From: Terriglobia bacterium
GTDB lineage: Bacteria; Acidobacteriota; UBA6911
Assembly: GCA_020072565.1 (NCBI GenBank)
Contig: JAIQGI010000014.1
Location: forward strand, 80,327 to 129,394
Reading direction: 5' to 3'
DNA length: 49,068 nt
Shown: piece by piece, positions 26,698 to 36,133 of the stretch
How positions within the stretch are numbered: the first letter of the stretch is position 1
Layout: each line of letters opens with the position of its first letter
Made by a program: the position numbers and the translations under genes
The notes under the pieces: generated by a model
Database searches by the model: none
Told to the model about the DNA's origin: nothing
What the model saw: the letters and a program-made list of their open reading frames with translations, nothing else

Positions 26698-26757
26698 CTT
26701 CGCCTGCATCTCCTTACTTTTCAGTACAACCTTTGGATTTGGCGAGCTCTCCTGTCA

Positions 26758-27886
26758 CTATCGGGCAACCTTGGCATTGGCATCGCGCTTCCTGGATTTC
26801 TCGCGATGGACCAGATACTCGTAGATCAGCTCGTCGATATCACCGTCCAGGACCCGATCTGTATTGGAGGTCTCGAATTTGGTGCGGTGATCCTTAACCA
26901 GGCGATACGGATGAAGGACGTAGGAGCGGATCTGGCTCCCCCAGGCGATATCCAGCTTGGCATCTTCCACTGCCTGCATTTCCTTCCGCTTCTTCTCCAG
27001 TTCGAGATCGTAGAGGCGGACACGCAGAATCTTGCGCGCCATATCGCGATTCCGTATTTGAGACCTTTCGTTCTGGCACGATACGACGATTCCTGTGGGA
27101 ATGTGCGTGATGCGAACCGCGGAATCCGTGACGTTGACATGCTGCCCGCCCGCTCCGGAGGATCTGTAAGTGTCAATGCGAAGATCCTTCTCATCGATCT
27201 GCACATCGATCCTGTCATCAATCTCCGGATATACGAACACGGAAGCAAAGCTCGTATGCCGGCGCGCGGCAGCATCGAAAGGCGAAATGCGAACCAGCCG
27301 GTGCACTCCGATTTCGGCGCACAGGTTGCCGTAGGCGTAATCCCCCTTCACGAGAAAGGTCACTGACTTGATGCCGGCTTCTTCACCCTGCTGATAATCC
27401 AGGATGTCCGTTGCGTACCCCGAGCGCTCTGCCCAACGCAGATACATGCGCAGCAGCATTTCGGCCCAATCCTGCGACTCGGTGCCCCCGGCGCCGGGAT
27501 GAATGCTGACAATCGCATTGGTATCATCATGCTCTCCGGAAAGGAGAGTGCGAATCTCAGTCTGCTTGATCTCCTGCTCCAGACGTTCCACTTCGACCTT
27601 CAGCTCGGCGAGCACGTCCTCTCCTTCAGCGGCGAGATCCATCAGAGCTCCAAGGTCGGACATGTCCCGAGCCAGTTTCGAGTCAAGCTCAACGTCGCGT
27701 TCGAGCTTGCGCCGGTTCTGCAAGATCGCCTGAACTTCTTCCTGCCTGTTCCAGAAGTCGGGCTGTGCTACTTTCTTTTCGATTTCGAGGATTTCCGCGC
27801 GTTTGTGCTCTGCATCAAAGATAACCTCGAACCTGCTCCACCTTCTGTCCAAGCGCAATCACCTTGTCGCGCAACTCTTCAAGCAT
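26758..27886 (-). CDS. prfB: Peptide chain release factor 2 (programmed +1 frameshift)
   Basis: RF2 terminates translation at UGA and UAA. The real start is the ATG at 27886, five bases after GGAGG. The first frame reads 23 codons (MLEELRDKVIALGQKVEQV then RGYL) and hits an in-frame TGA at 27815-27817. A +1 shift at CTT-TGA joins the long frame (DAEHKRAEILEIEKK), giving about 375 residues. The stop-recognition SPF motif is in RISPFDAAARRHTS, and the peptidyl hydrolysis GGQ is in SSGAGGQHVNVTDSAVR. The autoregulatory shift senses RF2 level at its own UGA. A gene call using the long frame alone would misplace the N-terminus. Confidence 0.95.
27814..27828 (-). promoter_or_regulatory. RF2 programmed +1 frameshift site
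   Basis: On the minus strand the sequence GAGGT-TAT-CTT-TGA-T has the classic RF2 recoding layout. An internal Shine-Dalgarno-like GAGG is placed just before TAT, followed by the slippery CTT and the UGA. The ribosome slips from CTT to TTT, one base forward. The base after UGA is T rather than the more usual C. Confidence 0.92.
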
Positions 27887-27901
27887 GCCTGCCTCCACTA
27901 T

Positions 27902-29497
27902 TTACGGATGAGCCGGGAACACCGGCAACCTGGTTCCTCGCATGAGGCTCCAGAGTAATGCCAAACAAATAATGATAACACAGAGGATAGGGAAAGAATC
28001 GCCATGACGCGCGTAGAAGGTCTCGCCCGAAAGAAACGCGAAGCCGCCGACGGCCGTATCTTCCCGTAGAAGTCCGGTCTGCACTTGAATTCTCCCGCTC
28101 GGCTCCACGATAGCCGAAATACCCGAGTTGGCTGCGCGCAGCAGATAGCGCCTGCACTCGACCGCTCTCCAGCGCGCCATCGTTAGATGCTGGTAAGGAG
28201 CTGAAGTATCACCATACCAGGCATCGTTGGTCAAATTGATGATCAACTGGCTGCCCCGCCGGATGAACTGCCGCGAGAGTTCCGGGAAAACCGCCTCAAA
28301 ACAGATGATGACGTTCGTGAGATGGCCCCCGAGGGGCACGGTCACAAAACTGTTCCCCGGATAGAAATTCCCTACGTCCTTCGATATCGTCTCGCTGAAA
28401 AAGAAGAGCTTCTGCAGAGGTATGTATTCGCCGAAGGGCACGAGGTGAATCTTGTCATATCTCCCCACCTCGGTTCCATTCCGGTCAAGAAAGAATGCGC
28501 TGTTGAAGTACCTGGATGTGCCCTCCACCTCGCGAAAATAAATGTTGTTGAAAACCAGCCCGAGCGGGAATCGCTGCGCGAGGCTGCGCTGAATCTCCTG
28601 GTAACCCGGATCGTGCTGGAAAATGACCGGCGAGGGTGCCTCCGGCAGAACCAACAGGTCGATCCGTGCAGGGCCCAAACGATCGGCCATTTGGACATAC
28701 CCTTGCTGGTACTTCCACGCCAGCGCCGATTCAGGCACATCGACGGACAGGTTGCCCTGCAGCAGCGCGGCGCGGTACTCAGGCTGCGTCCGATCCCAGC
28801 GATGCAGGCTTCCGGTGCCATAGGCCAGAGCACCCGCCAGCATCGCGGCCGCACCCAGGGTCGCCAACCCGTTGTAGCTGCGGTGCACCAGGACCCACGC
28901 GATCACCACGTTGACCCAGACAATCAGGAATGAAACGGCGTAGACGCCTGCGAGGTCGGCGATCTGGATGAGCCTCAGATAATCGGCCTGGGAATAGCCG
29001 ACCATCAGCCAGGGAAATCCCCCGAAGGGGAACAGGCTGCGCACATAGTCCAGGGTGACCCATGCGGGCGCCAATATCAGCAGGAATCCCGAGCCGCCGC
29101 GATTCATGCAGAAGCGTGTAAGGGCGCACGCCGCGGCGGGATAGCACCCCAGGATCGCTGCCATCAGGATAAAAAGTGACCACGCCCCGGGTGCAGGCAA
29201 GCCACCATAATGGGTGAGGACCCGCGGGATCCAGTAAAGCAGAGCGAGGAATTGAAGCATCCCGGCCAGCGCGCCGCCCAGAAAAGCACTACGGGGCCTC
29301 CGTACGCGCGCCACATAGAAAATGAGCGGGACCAGCGCTACCCACGCGAGATAACTCTGACTGAGTTTTGGGAATGAAGCCCAGGCAATAATCCCGGACA
29401 GCACCGGAAGGAGCAGAAGTGGTGGCAGTCTTTGATGAGTTCTGGTTGTAGTCAGCAGCAGTTGCCCTTCCACCCTCGCCGGCGCGCGATGCGTCAA
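27902..29497 (-). CDS. lnt: Apolipoprotein N-acyltransferase
   Basis: A 531-residue inner-membrane enzyme that adds the third acyl chain to lipoproteins. About seven membrane segments flank a nitrilase-like periplasmic domain. The catalytic triad is visible as Glu in LLVLPEAPSPV (near 287), Lys in RYDKIHLVPFGEYIPL (near 347) and Cys in VIICFEAVFPEL (near 400). The start is a TTG at 29497 that overlaps the stop of the SPOR gene (TTGA); a GTG eight codons later is an alternative. It is in the prfB-lnt-SPOR-slipin-nfeD run and ends 16 bases before prfB. Confidence 0.93.
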   Translation of the reverse strand: MTHRAPARVEGQLLLTTTRTHQRLPPLLLLPVLSGIIAWASFPKLSQSYLAWVALVPLIFYVARVRRPRSAFLGGALAGMLQFLALLYWIPRVLTHYGGLPAPGAWSLFILMAAILGCYPAAACALTRFCMNRGGSGFLLILAPAWVTLDYVRSLFPFGGFPWLMVGYSQADYLRLIQIADLAGVYAVSFLIVWVNVVIAWVLVHRSYNGLATLGAAAMLAGALAYGTGSLHRWDRTQPEYRAALLQGNLSVDVPESALAWKYQQGYVQMADRLGPARIDLLVLPEAPSPVIFQHDPGYQEIQRSLAQRFPLGLVFNNIYFREVEGTSRYFNSAFFLDRNGTEVGRYDKIHLVPFGEYIPLQKLFFFSETISKDVGNFYPGNSFVTVPLGGHLTNVIICFEAVFPELSRQFIRRGSQLIINLTNDAWYGDTSAPYQHLTMARWRAVECRRYLLRAANSGISAIVEPSGRIQVQTGLLREDTAVGGFAFLSGETFYARHGDSFPILCVIIICLALLWSLMRGTRLPVFPAHP

Positions 29498-30162
29498 TTG
29501 GTCTTAATGAAGCAGGGGAATCCTGCTTTCTGCAGTTTCTTCTGCATCGCCACGGCATCTGCGCGCGACTCGAACTTACCGACCTTGACCAGGTAAAGCT
29601 GATCAGCCGATTTAGGAGCTTCGATCACGCACGGGAATCCCTTCGCCTTGAGAGCGTCCGCTTTGATCTCCGCTTCGCGGCGCTCCCGGAAGGCTCCGGC
29701 CTGAACGCTGTAGCCCACCTTTGCGGCAGGGATCATCGACCCCACCGCAGGCGCCGGTGCCGCCCTGTTCGCGTTGGGAGAGGAGGGTGAGGGCTTTTTG
29801 GTTTCCGGAGTTTGCATCGCTTTTGCCGACTCTGCAGGAGGAGTCGCCTTGCGCGCATCGGGTTGACCGCTTTGGACGCTCTTGTACCAATCCAACTGTT
29901 CGCGCACCGACCGATCCGTGGCTGGCGTAGCGGTCGTTCCGGTGGCGGGGGCCTTCGTGTCGGGTCCGGCGATCTCGGCGGCCGTGGTTGCAGAGCTGGA
30001 TGGTGTGCTCTCGACCCGAGCCTGAACAGCCTGCCGCTTCCCCTCCATGAAACCGATGACGAAGAACGCGCCGCAGACCACAATCAGCAGCATAAAACCA
30101 AGAATGAGTTTCCGGTTATCCAGGACGAGCTCCGTCCCGGCTTCAGCGCCTCGTTGATCCAT
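29494..30162 (-). CDS. SPOR-domain membrane protein
   Basis: A 222-residue bitopic protein. The cytoplasmic N-terminus (1-18) is followed by one membrane helix (about 19-40; LILGFMLLIVVCGAFFVIGF), a Pro/Ala/Thr-rich spacer (about 45-145) and a C-terminal SPOR domain (about 148-222; VGYSVQAGAFRERREAEIKADALKA, YLVKVGKFESRADAVAMQKKL). SPOR domains bind glycan strands lacking stem peptides at the division septum, so a role in cell division or wall remodelling is likely (DamX/FtsN/DedD-like). Overlap with lnt couples the two genes, and the slipin gene ends ten bases upstream. Confidence 0.85.
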   Translation of the reverse strand: MDQRGAEAGTELVLDNRKLILGFMLLIVVCGAFFVIGFMEGKRQAVQARVESTPSSSATTAAEIAGPDTKAPATGTTATPATDRSVREQLDWYKSVQSGQPDARKATPPAESAKAMQTPETKKPSPSSPNANRAAPAPAVGSMIPAAKVGYSVQAGAFRERREAEIKADALKAKGFPCVIEAPKSADQLYLVKVGKFESRADAVAMQKKLQKAGFPCFIKTN

Positions 30163-30171
30163 TTTTTCTGC

Positions 30172-30927
30172 CTATGAGTTTTTCTTCAGCCAAGTCTGGA
30201 TAATATCAATCGGGACCGGGAAAACAACCGTCGTATTTTTCTCATTCCCGATGTCGGCCAACGTCTGCAAATAACGGAGCTGCAGGGCAACCGGTTCCTT
30301 GGCGATGACGTCGGCCGCCTCGCGGATCTTCGCCGCAGCCAGAAATTCACCTTCCGCGTGAATGATTTTGGCGCGCTTGTCGCGTTCAGCCTCGGCCTGG
30401 CGTGCGATCGCCCGCTGCATCTCCTGCGGCAGATCCACCTGCTTGACTTCGACCAGGCTTACCTTGATGCCCCAGGCATCGGTGTGTTGGTCGAGGATTT
30501 CCTGGAGCTTGACATTCAGCTTTTCACGCTTGCTCAACAGGTCGTCAAGATCCACCTCGCCCAGAACCGAGCGCAGCGTTGTCTGAGCCAGCTGTGAAGT
30601 GGCATAAATATAATTTTCCACTTCCACAATGGCCCGTGGTGCATTCATGACGCGAAAATATACGATCGCATTCACCTTCACCGATACATTGTCGCGCGTG
30701 ATTACGTCCTGCGGCGGCACTTCGAGCGTTACGGTGCGCAGGCTGACGCGCACCATCTTGTAGACGGGCCAGAAAATGAAGACCACGCCGGGACCCGACG
30801 CATCCTTTGCCAGGCGGCCCAGGCGAAATACCACAGCGCGCTCATATTCCTTCAGAATGTTGATCGTGCTCAGCAGGTAGAGTATTACGATTGCAATTCC
30901 GAACAACAGCATCTGTGTAGGTTCCAT
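30172..30927 (-). CDS. Slipin (stomatin-like SPFH protein)
   Basis: A 251-residue stomatin/prohibitin-homology protein. One N-terminal membrane hairpin (about 5-25) is followed by the SPFH domain ([61 protein letters not shown]). A coiled-coil helix (about 170-215; [20 protein letters not shown]) and an oligomerisation tail complete it. Slipins form membrane microdomain scaffolds. The gene lies 49 bases after nfeD, the conserved slipin-NfeD pairing, in which the NfeD-type protease is thought to act on the slipin C-terminus. Confidence 0.92.
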   Translation of the reverse strand: MEPTQMLLFGIAIVILYLLSTINILKEYERAVVFRLGRLAKDASGPGVVFIFWPVYKMVRVSLRTVTLEVPPQDVITRDNVSVKVNAIVYFRVMNAPRAIVEVENYIYATSQLAQTTLRSVLGEVDLDDLLSKREKLNVKLQEILDQHTDAWGIKVSLVEVKQVDLPQEMQRAIARQAEAERDKRAKIIHAEGEFLAAAKIREAADVIAKEPVALQLRYLQTLADIGNEKNTTVVFPVPIDIIQTWLKKNS

Positions 30928-30976
30928 GGTTCCCCCAAGACCGACGAATGTTGCCGCGCATGCAGCGCGGGTAAGC

Positions 30977-32281
30977 CTATGATTGGACCTCTTCGACTTT
31001 CAGCATCAGGTTTTCGATCCCGACTATGCGCACCGGCCTGCCTGCAGCGATCGGCACGGACGACTGCGCCTGCCAGTATTCTCCACGCACCCTGACACGA
31101 CCGCTGGCAAAAACTTCGCTGTCCGCCACTCCGACCAGTCCGATCATGCCGGCGCTGCCCGTGGACGCTTTCTGACGATACGACTGGATCAGAGCGAACA
31201 GCAGGATGATGAAGATGACGGCAAACGGGAGCGCGGCCGAAAGCGCAGTCGCGATCCCGATCCTTACCGCCGGATCGGGGCTGTCAACCAGAATAAGCAT
31301 GCCCATGACCATCGAAACCACCCCGCCGAGACCGAGTATGCCGAATCCCTGCACTTTGACTTCGGCGACAAACAGGCCGATGGCCAGAAGGATCAGCAGC
31401 ACTCCGACGTAATTGATGGGTAAGAATGAGAAGCCCAGGATCGCAAGCAACAGACAAATGCCTCCGATCACCCCCGGAGCTACCATCCCGGGGTGTGTGA
31501 ATTCTATGTAAAGCAGGATCAGGCCGAGAACCCCCAAGATCAAGGCGAGGTTGGGCTGGGAAATCGTGGCCAGGAACTTTTCGCGCGCGGTCATCTGATA
31601 AACGACCACCGCCTGTCCCTGCGGCGCGAGTATGACCTCCTGCCCGCTAAAAAGCTGGGCTTTGTAGCCCTGCAGTTGCCGGAACAGCTCGCCCTCGTCC
31701 TTGGCCACGAAGTCAATCAGATGCTTCTCCAGCGCCTCAGTCTCGGTAAAAGACTTACTCTCGACGATCCCCTTTTCCGCTTCGGCGATGTTTCGATGCC
31801 GTTTGCCGGTAATGCTGCGCAGGTATGCCGTCGCATTGCTTGTGATCTTGTCCGTGAGTGTCTTGCCTGCCTCGCCCCCTTCTACTGGAAATCCTGCAAT
31901 CGCAAGCAGGGGATGGGCTGCACCCGTGTTGGTCCCCGGTGCCATCGCCGCAACGTCCGCGGCCATCAGAAGAAAGAAGCCGGCCGACGCCGCCGATGAG
32001 CCGCTGGGCGCAACGTAAACGACCACGGGAATCGGGCTGTTCAACATCGCCGAGATGATTTCCTCCATGGAGGAACCGAAGCCTCCAGGAGTCCGCAACT
32101 GGATCAGGATGAACTGTGCATGCTCCACCCTGGCTCTTCCGATGCTCTTGACTATGTATTCGGCAGTGATCGGGTCGATCGTGCCGTTCAGATCGATCCG
32201 GGCAATCTCGGCGCGCGCGGGCGGGCCGGCGGCGAGGCAAAGCACTGCAGAGATAATGGCAAATCGCAGTACGGTTGACAT
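30977..32281 (-). CDS. NfeD-family membrane serine protease
   Basis: A 434-residue NfeD protein. A signal peptide (about 1-24) is followed by a ClpP-class protease domain with the nucleophile Ser in [15 protein letters not shown] (near residue 95) and Lys in [14 protein letters not shown] (near 147). Four membrane segments (about 235-370) and a C-terminal OB-fold domain (about 375-434; [28 protein letters not shown]) follow. Family members cleave the hydrophobic C-terminus of the paired stomatin or slipin, encoded next. The catalytic residues look intact. It is the first gene of the nfeD-slipin-SPOR-lnt run. Confidence 0.9.
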   Translation of the reverse strand: MSTVLRFAIISAVLCLAAGPPARAEIARIDLNGTIDPITAEYIVKSIGRARVEHAQFILIQLRTPGGFGSSMEEIISAMLNSPIPVVVYVAPSGSSAASAGFFLLMAADVAAMAPGTNTGAAHPLLAIAGFPVEGGEAGKTLTDKITSNATAYLRSITGKRHRNIAEAEKGIVESKSFTETEALEKHLIDFVAKDEGELFRQLQGYKAQLFSGQEVILAPQGQAVVVYQMTAREKFLATISQPNLALILGVLGLILLYIEFTHPGMVAPGVIGGICLLLAILGFSFLPINYVGVLLILLAIGLFVAEVKVQGFGILGLGGVVSMVMGMLILVDSPDPAVRIGIATALSAALPFAVIFIILLFALIQSYRQKASTGSAGMIGLVGVADSEVFASGRVRVRGEYWQAQSSVPIAAGRPVRIVGIENLMLKVEEVQS

Positions 32282-32387
32282 AGGATCAGTCTTCGATAGT
32301 GTTCAAGATGAATCATATCACAGAACAGAAACCGGCCTCATCTCCAATTGACAATTGACGAAGGATGCAGGCAGAAATCGTCGCGCG

Positions 32388-33299
32388 TCACTTGAAGATG
32401 ATTTCCTGCTTCTCGGCGTGATAGGAGGAACGTACCAGGGGTCCGGATTCGACGTAGGAAAAGCCCAGCGACAGGCCGATGCTGCGCAGGTCGCTGAACT
32501 CTGCCGGAGTGTAGAAGCGCTCGACGGGAAGATGCTGTTTGGTCGGTTGCAGATATTGTCCCAGCGTGAGGATGTCCACCCGGACACCCCGCAGATCCTT
32601 CATGACCCCGACGACCTCATCCAGCTGCTCGCCAAGCCCAAGCATGATGCTCGATTTGGTGACCATTTCCGGGCCGAACGACTTGGCATGGAGAAGAAGG
32701 TCCAGGGAACGGCGGTACCGCGATCCGGCGCGAGCGCTGCGGTACAGCCGCGGGACCGTTTCCACATTGTGTGCCAGTACGTCCGGCCGGGCTTCGACCA
32801 CCTTGCCCAAGGCAATCCGGTCGCCGCGAAAATCGGGGATCAAAACTTCGATCTTGATGCCGTGACAAGCCTGCCGGGTCAGACGGATCGTCTCGGCAAA
32901 AATGGAGGCACCCCCATCATCCAGGTCGTCGCGATCCACAGAAGTGATCACGGCATACTTAAGGTTCAGCTGCCGGATCGCTTCCGCAACCCGGCGCGGT
33001 TCGTCAAGGTCATAATCGGGAGGCAGGCCCGTTTTCACTGCACAGAATTTGCAGGCGCGCGTACACACGTCCCCCAGGATCATGAAAGTCGCAGTGCCCG
33101 CTCCCCAACACTCCCCGATGTTCGGGCAGCGCGCATCCTCGCACACGGTGTTCAGATGTTGCCGGTGCACCAATCGCTTCAGCTCGGAATACCTTTCACC
33201 TGCAGGCAGGCGCACCTTCAGCCATTCCGGACGCGGCTTGCGCGCAGGAGCTCGGGTGTCGTCCAGGATCTTGAAGCCGTCGTCGGAACCGGTTTTCAT
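32388..33299 (-). CDS. lipA: Lipoyl synthase
   Basis: A 303-residue radical-SAM enzyme that inserts two sulfurs into octanoyl groups on the lipoyl domains of dehydrogenase complexes. The auxiliary cluster motif CEDARCPNIGECW (C-x4-C-x5-C) and the radical-SAM motif CTRACKFCAV (C-x3-C-x2-C) are both present. ITSVDRDDLDDGGA and the C-terminal arginine-serine motif (VRSSYHAE) that ligates the auxiliary cluster follow. Length and motif order match LipA. lipB is not in this window. The gene stands alone with gaps of about 100 and 170 bases. Confidence 0.96.
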   Translation of the reverse strand: MKTGSDDGFKILDDTRAPARKPRPEWLKVRLPAGERYSELKRLVHRQHLNTVCEDARCPNIGECWGAGTATFMILGDVCTRACKFCAVKTGLPPDYDLDEPRRVAEAIRQLNLKYAVITSVDRDDLDDGGASIFAETIRLTRQACHGIKIEVLIPDFRGDRIALGKVVEARPDVLAHNVETVPRLYRSARAGSRYRRSLDLLLHAKSFGPEMVTKSSIMLGLGEQLDEVVGVMKDLRGVRVDILTLGQYLQPTKQHLPVERFYTPAEFSDLRSIGLSLGFSYVESGPLVRSSYHAEKQEIIFK

Positions 33300-33469
33300 C
33301 TTTCAATGATACGGCTAAATTCGACTCGTCCCAAACTCGAACTCTCCGCGGAGCGGGAAGCAAGTCGCCCCGTTCCCCAAACTGCTCCGAGAACAACTCC
33401 TCAAAAACGGAAAGGGGCCACGAATGACTCGAACTTCACAAATGGCGCCTGAGCGGCTGCCTTGCAGAC

Positions 33470-34567
33470 TCACCCGGCTTCCGCTTCCTCGAGCCGGTCC
33501 AGTACCTGTCTGCCGAACTCGGCCGTGCCGACGGCTTTTTCACCTGCACGGCACAGGTCGCGCGTGCGGTAGCCATCAGCCAGCGTGCGGTCAACCGCCC
33601 GGGTGATTCTCAAGGCCAGATCCGCGCGCCCGAACGAAACCTCGAACATCAGCGCGACGCAACCGATGGCCCCAATCGGATTGGCTGCGTCCCCACCCGC
33701 CAGGTCCGGCGCAGAACCATGCACGGGCTCGTACAGGGCTGGGCCACTGCCCACACTGGCCGACGGCAGCGTGCCGATGCTGCCGGTCAACACCCCGCCG
33801 ATATCGCTGAGGATGTCGCCAAAAGTGTTCTCCGTCAGAATGACGTCAAACTGCCTCGGTTTCAGCACCAACTGCATCGCGCAATTGTCCACATATTGGT
33901 GAGCCAGAGTCACGTCGGCATAGCTTTCATGAACTTCTTCCACGACCTGCCGCCAGAGCGCACTGACTTCCAGCACGTTGGCCTTGTCGACGGAAGTCAC
34001 GATCCTGCGGCGTCTTCGGGCGAGATCAAATGCTGTGCGTGCGATGCGTTCAATCTCATCGCGGCCGTAAACCATGGTGTTCAGCCCGACTTCCGAACCG
34101 GACTTTCCGGATATCCCCCTCGGCTGCCCGTAATAGAGTCCTCCAGTCAGTTCACGCACCACGACAAGGTCAACCCCCTCGATCACCTCCGGTCTGAGCG
34201 GGGAACAAGCGAGCAGGGGCGGGATCTGCCGCACCGGCCGCAGGTTGGCAAAAAGCCCCAGCCCCTTGCGCACACCGAGTAGCCCTTTTTCCGGCCGCAA
34301 GTGCGAAGGGAAACCATCCCATTTCGGCCCCCCGACCGCCCCGAGCAGGATGGCATCGCTTTTCCTGCAGGCATCGAGCGTCTCCTCCGGCAAAGGTGTC
34401 CCACTGCGGTCCAGAGCGTCACCACCGACAGCCGCCCGTTTCGTCGTTACCGCGAAACCGGCCCACCGGGCCACTTCCTCGAGAATCGCAACCGCCGGAG
34501 CAAGCACTTCGGGACCGATGCCGTCACCGGGCAGCAGGCATATCGATTTGGAACCAATCCCTGTCAT
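33470..34567 (-). CDS. leuB: 3-isopropylmalate dehydrogenase
   Basis: A 365-residue NAD-dependent oxidative decarboxylase of leucine synthesis. It begins IGSKSICLLPGDGIGPEVLAPAV. It shows VRELTGGLYYGQPRG, a VDKANVLEVSALWRQVVEEV segment, TENTFGDILSDIGGVLTGSIG and YEPVHGSAPDLAGGDAANPIGAI, the substrate- and NAD-binding blocks that separate LeuB from isocitrate dehydrogenase. The start at 34567 has GGAAGG seven bases before; ATG 34570 and TTG 34582 are alternatives. It follows the argD-type gene after about 20 bases, pairing leucine and arginine synthesis genes in one transcript. Confidence 0.94.
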   Translation of the reverse strand: MTGIGSKSICLLPGDGIGPEVLAPAVAILEEVARWAGFAVTTKRAAVGGDALDRSGTPLPEETLDACRKSDAILLGAVGGPKWDGFPSHLRPEKGLLGVRKGLGLFANLRPVRQIPPLLACSPLRPEVIEGVDLVVVRELTGGLYYGQPRGISGKSGSEVGLNTMVYGRDEIERIARTAFDLARRRRRIVTSVDKANVLEVSALWRQVVEEVHESYADVTLAHQYVDNCAMQLVLKPRQFDVILTENTFGDILSDIGGVLTGSIGTLPSASVGSGPALYEPVHGSAPDLAGGDAANPIGAIGCVALMFEVSFGRADLALRITRAVDRTLADGYRTRDLCRAGEKAVGTAEFGRQVLDRLEEAEAG

Positions 34568-34588
34568 CATCAAACCTTCCAATCATTA

Positions 34589-35815
34589 TTAGATCTCGCT
34601 CAGGACGTGATCGAGCGCGCTCACAAACTCATCGATTTGTTCCCGCGTAATGATAAGAGGCGGTACGAGCCGCAGTGCCGTTCCATGCGCCGCGTTGGCA
34701 ACGACGCCGCGCCTCAGGAGCTTCTTAACCACTTCCGGCGCAATCGCGCCGACCTCGACTCCCACCATCAGGCCGAGGCCCCGCACATCGCTGATCGATG
34801 GGTGTCGGGCTTTCATGGCATGAAGCTTCTGCATCAAGTATTTGCCGTGTTCGGCGGCCTTTGACGCCAATCCTTCGTCTTCGATCACATCCAGGGCTTC
34901 GAGCGCAAGCCGGCAAGCCAGCGGTCCCCCGCCGAAGGTGGTCCCGTGCTCCCCGCTTTTCAAGCACTGGCCCACTCTGGCGCTGCCTATTACTGCGCCC
35001 AGCGGATAGCCGGCGGCAATCGCCTTAGCCAGAGTCAGGAGGTCCGGTTGTATTTGAAAGTGTTGGAAGGCAAAGTGCTTGCCGGTTCTCGCAAATCCGG
35101 TCTGAATCTCGTCGAGAATCAGCAATGCCCCATGGCGATCGCAAAGTTCTCTGGCGGCTGCCAGGAAATCCGCCGGTATGGGCCTGACGCCAGCCTCCCC
35201 TTGAATCGGTTCGAGAACCAGGGCGCAAACGCGATCATCGAAAGCCTTGGTCAACGCTGCCGGTGTGAGCTCCGATACAACTCCGACGTCTGCGAGCAAG
35301 GGGCGGAATGGTGCCTGGTACTTCTCCTGCGCCGTGATGCTCAGAGCGCCGAATGTGCGCCCGTGGAAGGAGTTCTTGAGGCACAGGAACCGCGTTTTTC
35401 CCTCATGTCCCTGGCTTCGGGAATAGGCTCTCGCTATCTTGAGCGCTCCCTCCATCGCCTCGGTGCCGCTGTTGGTGAAGAAGACCCTGGACAATCCTGT
35501 TATTTCAGCAAGCCGTTTAGCGAGTTGTCCCTGATAGGGATGGTAAAGAAGGTTGGAGCAGTGCATCAGCATCTGCGCCTGCTCCTGAAGGACCTTCAAT
35601 ATGCGCCGGTGCCGATAGCCCAATGAGTTGACTGCGATGCCGGCGAGAAAGTCGAGATAGCGGCGTCCCTCGAGGTCGAACACGTAGGCGCCTTCCCCGC
35701 GCGCGAGAAAGAGCTCGTAGCGCGAGTATGTGGAAAACAGATACGTGCTTTCCAGCGCTCTAATCTCCTCCGCGCTTATGCGCGCATACCGATCCGGAAC
35801 GTCAACGATTGTCAT
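34589..35815 (-). CDS. argD: Acetylornithine/succinylornithine-type aminotransferase
   Basis: A 408-residue class-III PLP aminotransferase. The PLP-binding blocks are FTNSGTEAMEGALKIAR, FHGRTFGALSITAQ, LEPIQGEAGVRPIPADFL, LLILDEIQTGFARTGKHFAFQ and the Schiff-base lysine in LTLAKAIAAGYPLGAVIG. GTTFGGGPLACRLALEALDVI also fits ArgD. The family also contains ornithine and 4-aminobutyrate aminotransferases, so ArgD, acting on N-acetyl-glutamate semialdehyde, is the likely but not proven substrate. AGGAGA precedes the ATG, and a good promoter lies upstream. Confidence 0.87.
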   Translation of the reverse strand: MTIVDVPDRYARISAEEIRALESTYLFSTYSRYELFLARGEGAYVFDLEGRRYLDFLAGIAVNSLGYRHRRILKVLQEQAQMLMHCSNLLYHPYQGQLAKRLAEITGLSRVFFTNSGTEAMEGALKIARAYSRSQGHEGKTRFLCLKNSFHGRTFGALSITAQEKYQAPFRPLLADVGVVSELTPAALTKAFDDRVCALVLEPIQGEAGVRPIPADFLAAARELCDRHGALLILDEIQTGFARTGKHFAFQHFQIQPDLLTLAKAIAAGYPLGAVIGSARVGQCLKSGEHGTTFGGGPLACRLALEALDVIEDEGLASKAAEHGKYLMQKLHAMKARHPSISDVRGLGLMVGVEVGAIAPEVVKKLLRRGVVANAAHGTALRLVPPLIITREQIDEFVSALDHVLSEI

Positions 35816-36133
35816 GGAACCATCTCCTTCCCGAAAGATCGTAAATTATAATCGTGATGCGACCGAAACCCAATAAATCTCCTTCGGGCCGGCATGCGCG
35901 CCGCGCGACACCCGGGCGCATGCATATTGCCGCCAGCCTCGAGCGCTCAATGCGGAAGATGCGGAGGGGAGCAGGGGGACGCAGAGCATTGATAGCCTCC
36001 GCCTCCTCTGCATGAGTCGTTCGTTTTCGACTCCTATTTTCCCTGCCAGCCGCGACGGCCCTGCCAGAGTTCGGATCGTGAAAAACCCAAACCCGCAACT
36101 TTTTCACTGTTGAGGGCTCTGCGCGCAAGGATT
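35816..36133. other. Divergent intergenic region between argD and ggt
   Basis: About 320 bases between head-to-head genes. It holds the argD promoter (35845-35873) and no convincing coding frame; an open frame of about 108 codons on minus has no recognisable features. No clear promoter for the plus-strand gene stands out. Confidence 0.6.
35845..35873 (-). promoter_or_regulatory. Sigma-70-type promoter for argD-leuB
   Basis: On the minus strand a perfect TATAAT (35845-35850) is 17 bases from TTGGGT (35868-35873), a half-matching -35. Transcription would start about 25 bases before the argD ATG. The spacing is ideal and the -10 is perfect; the -35 is weak. Confidence 0.55.

Noticed and set aside
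35802-36128. 108-codon minus-strand frame upstream of argD
   Set aside because: Overlaps the argD promoter and start, has no recognisable domain and no Shine-Dalgarno sequence.
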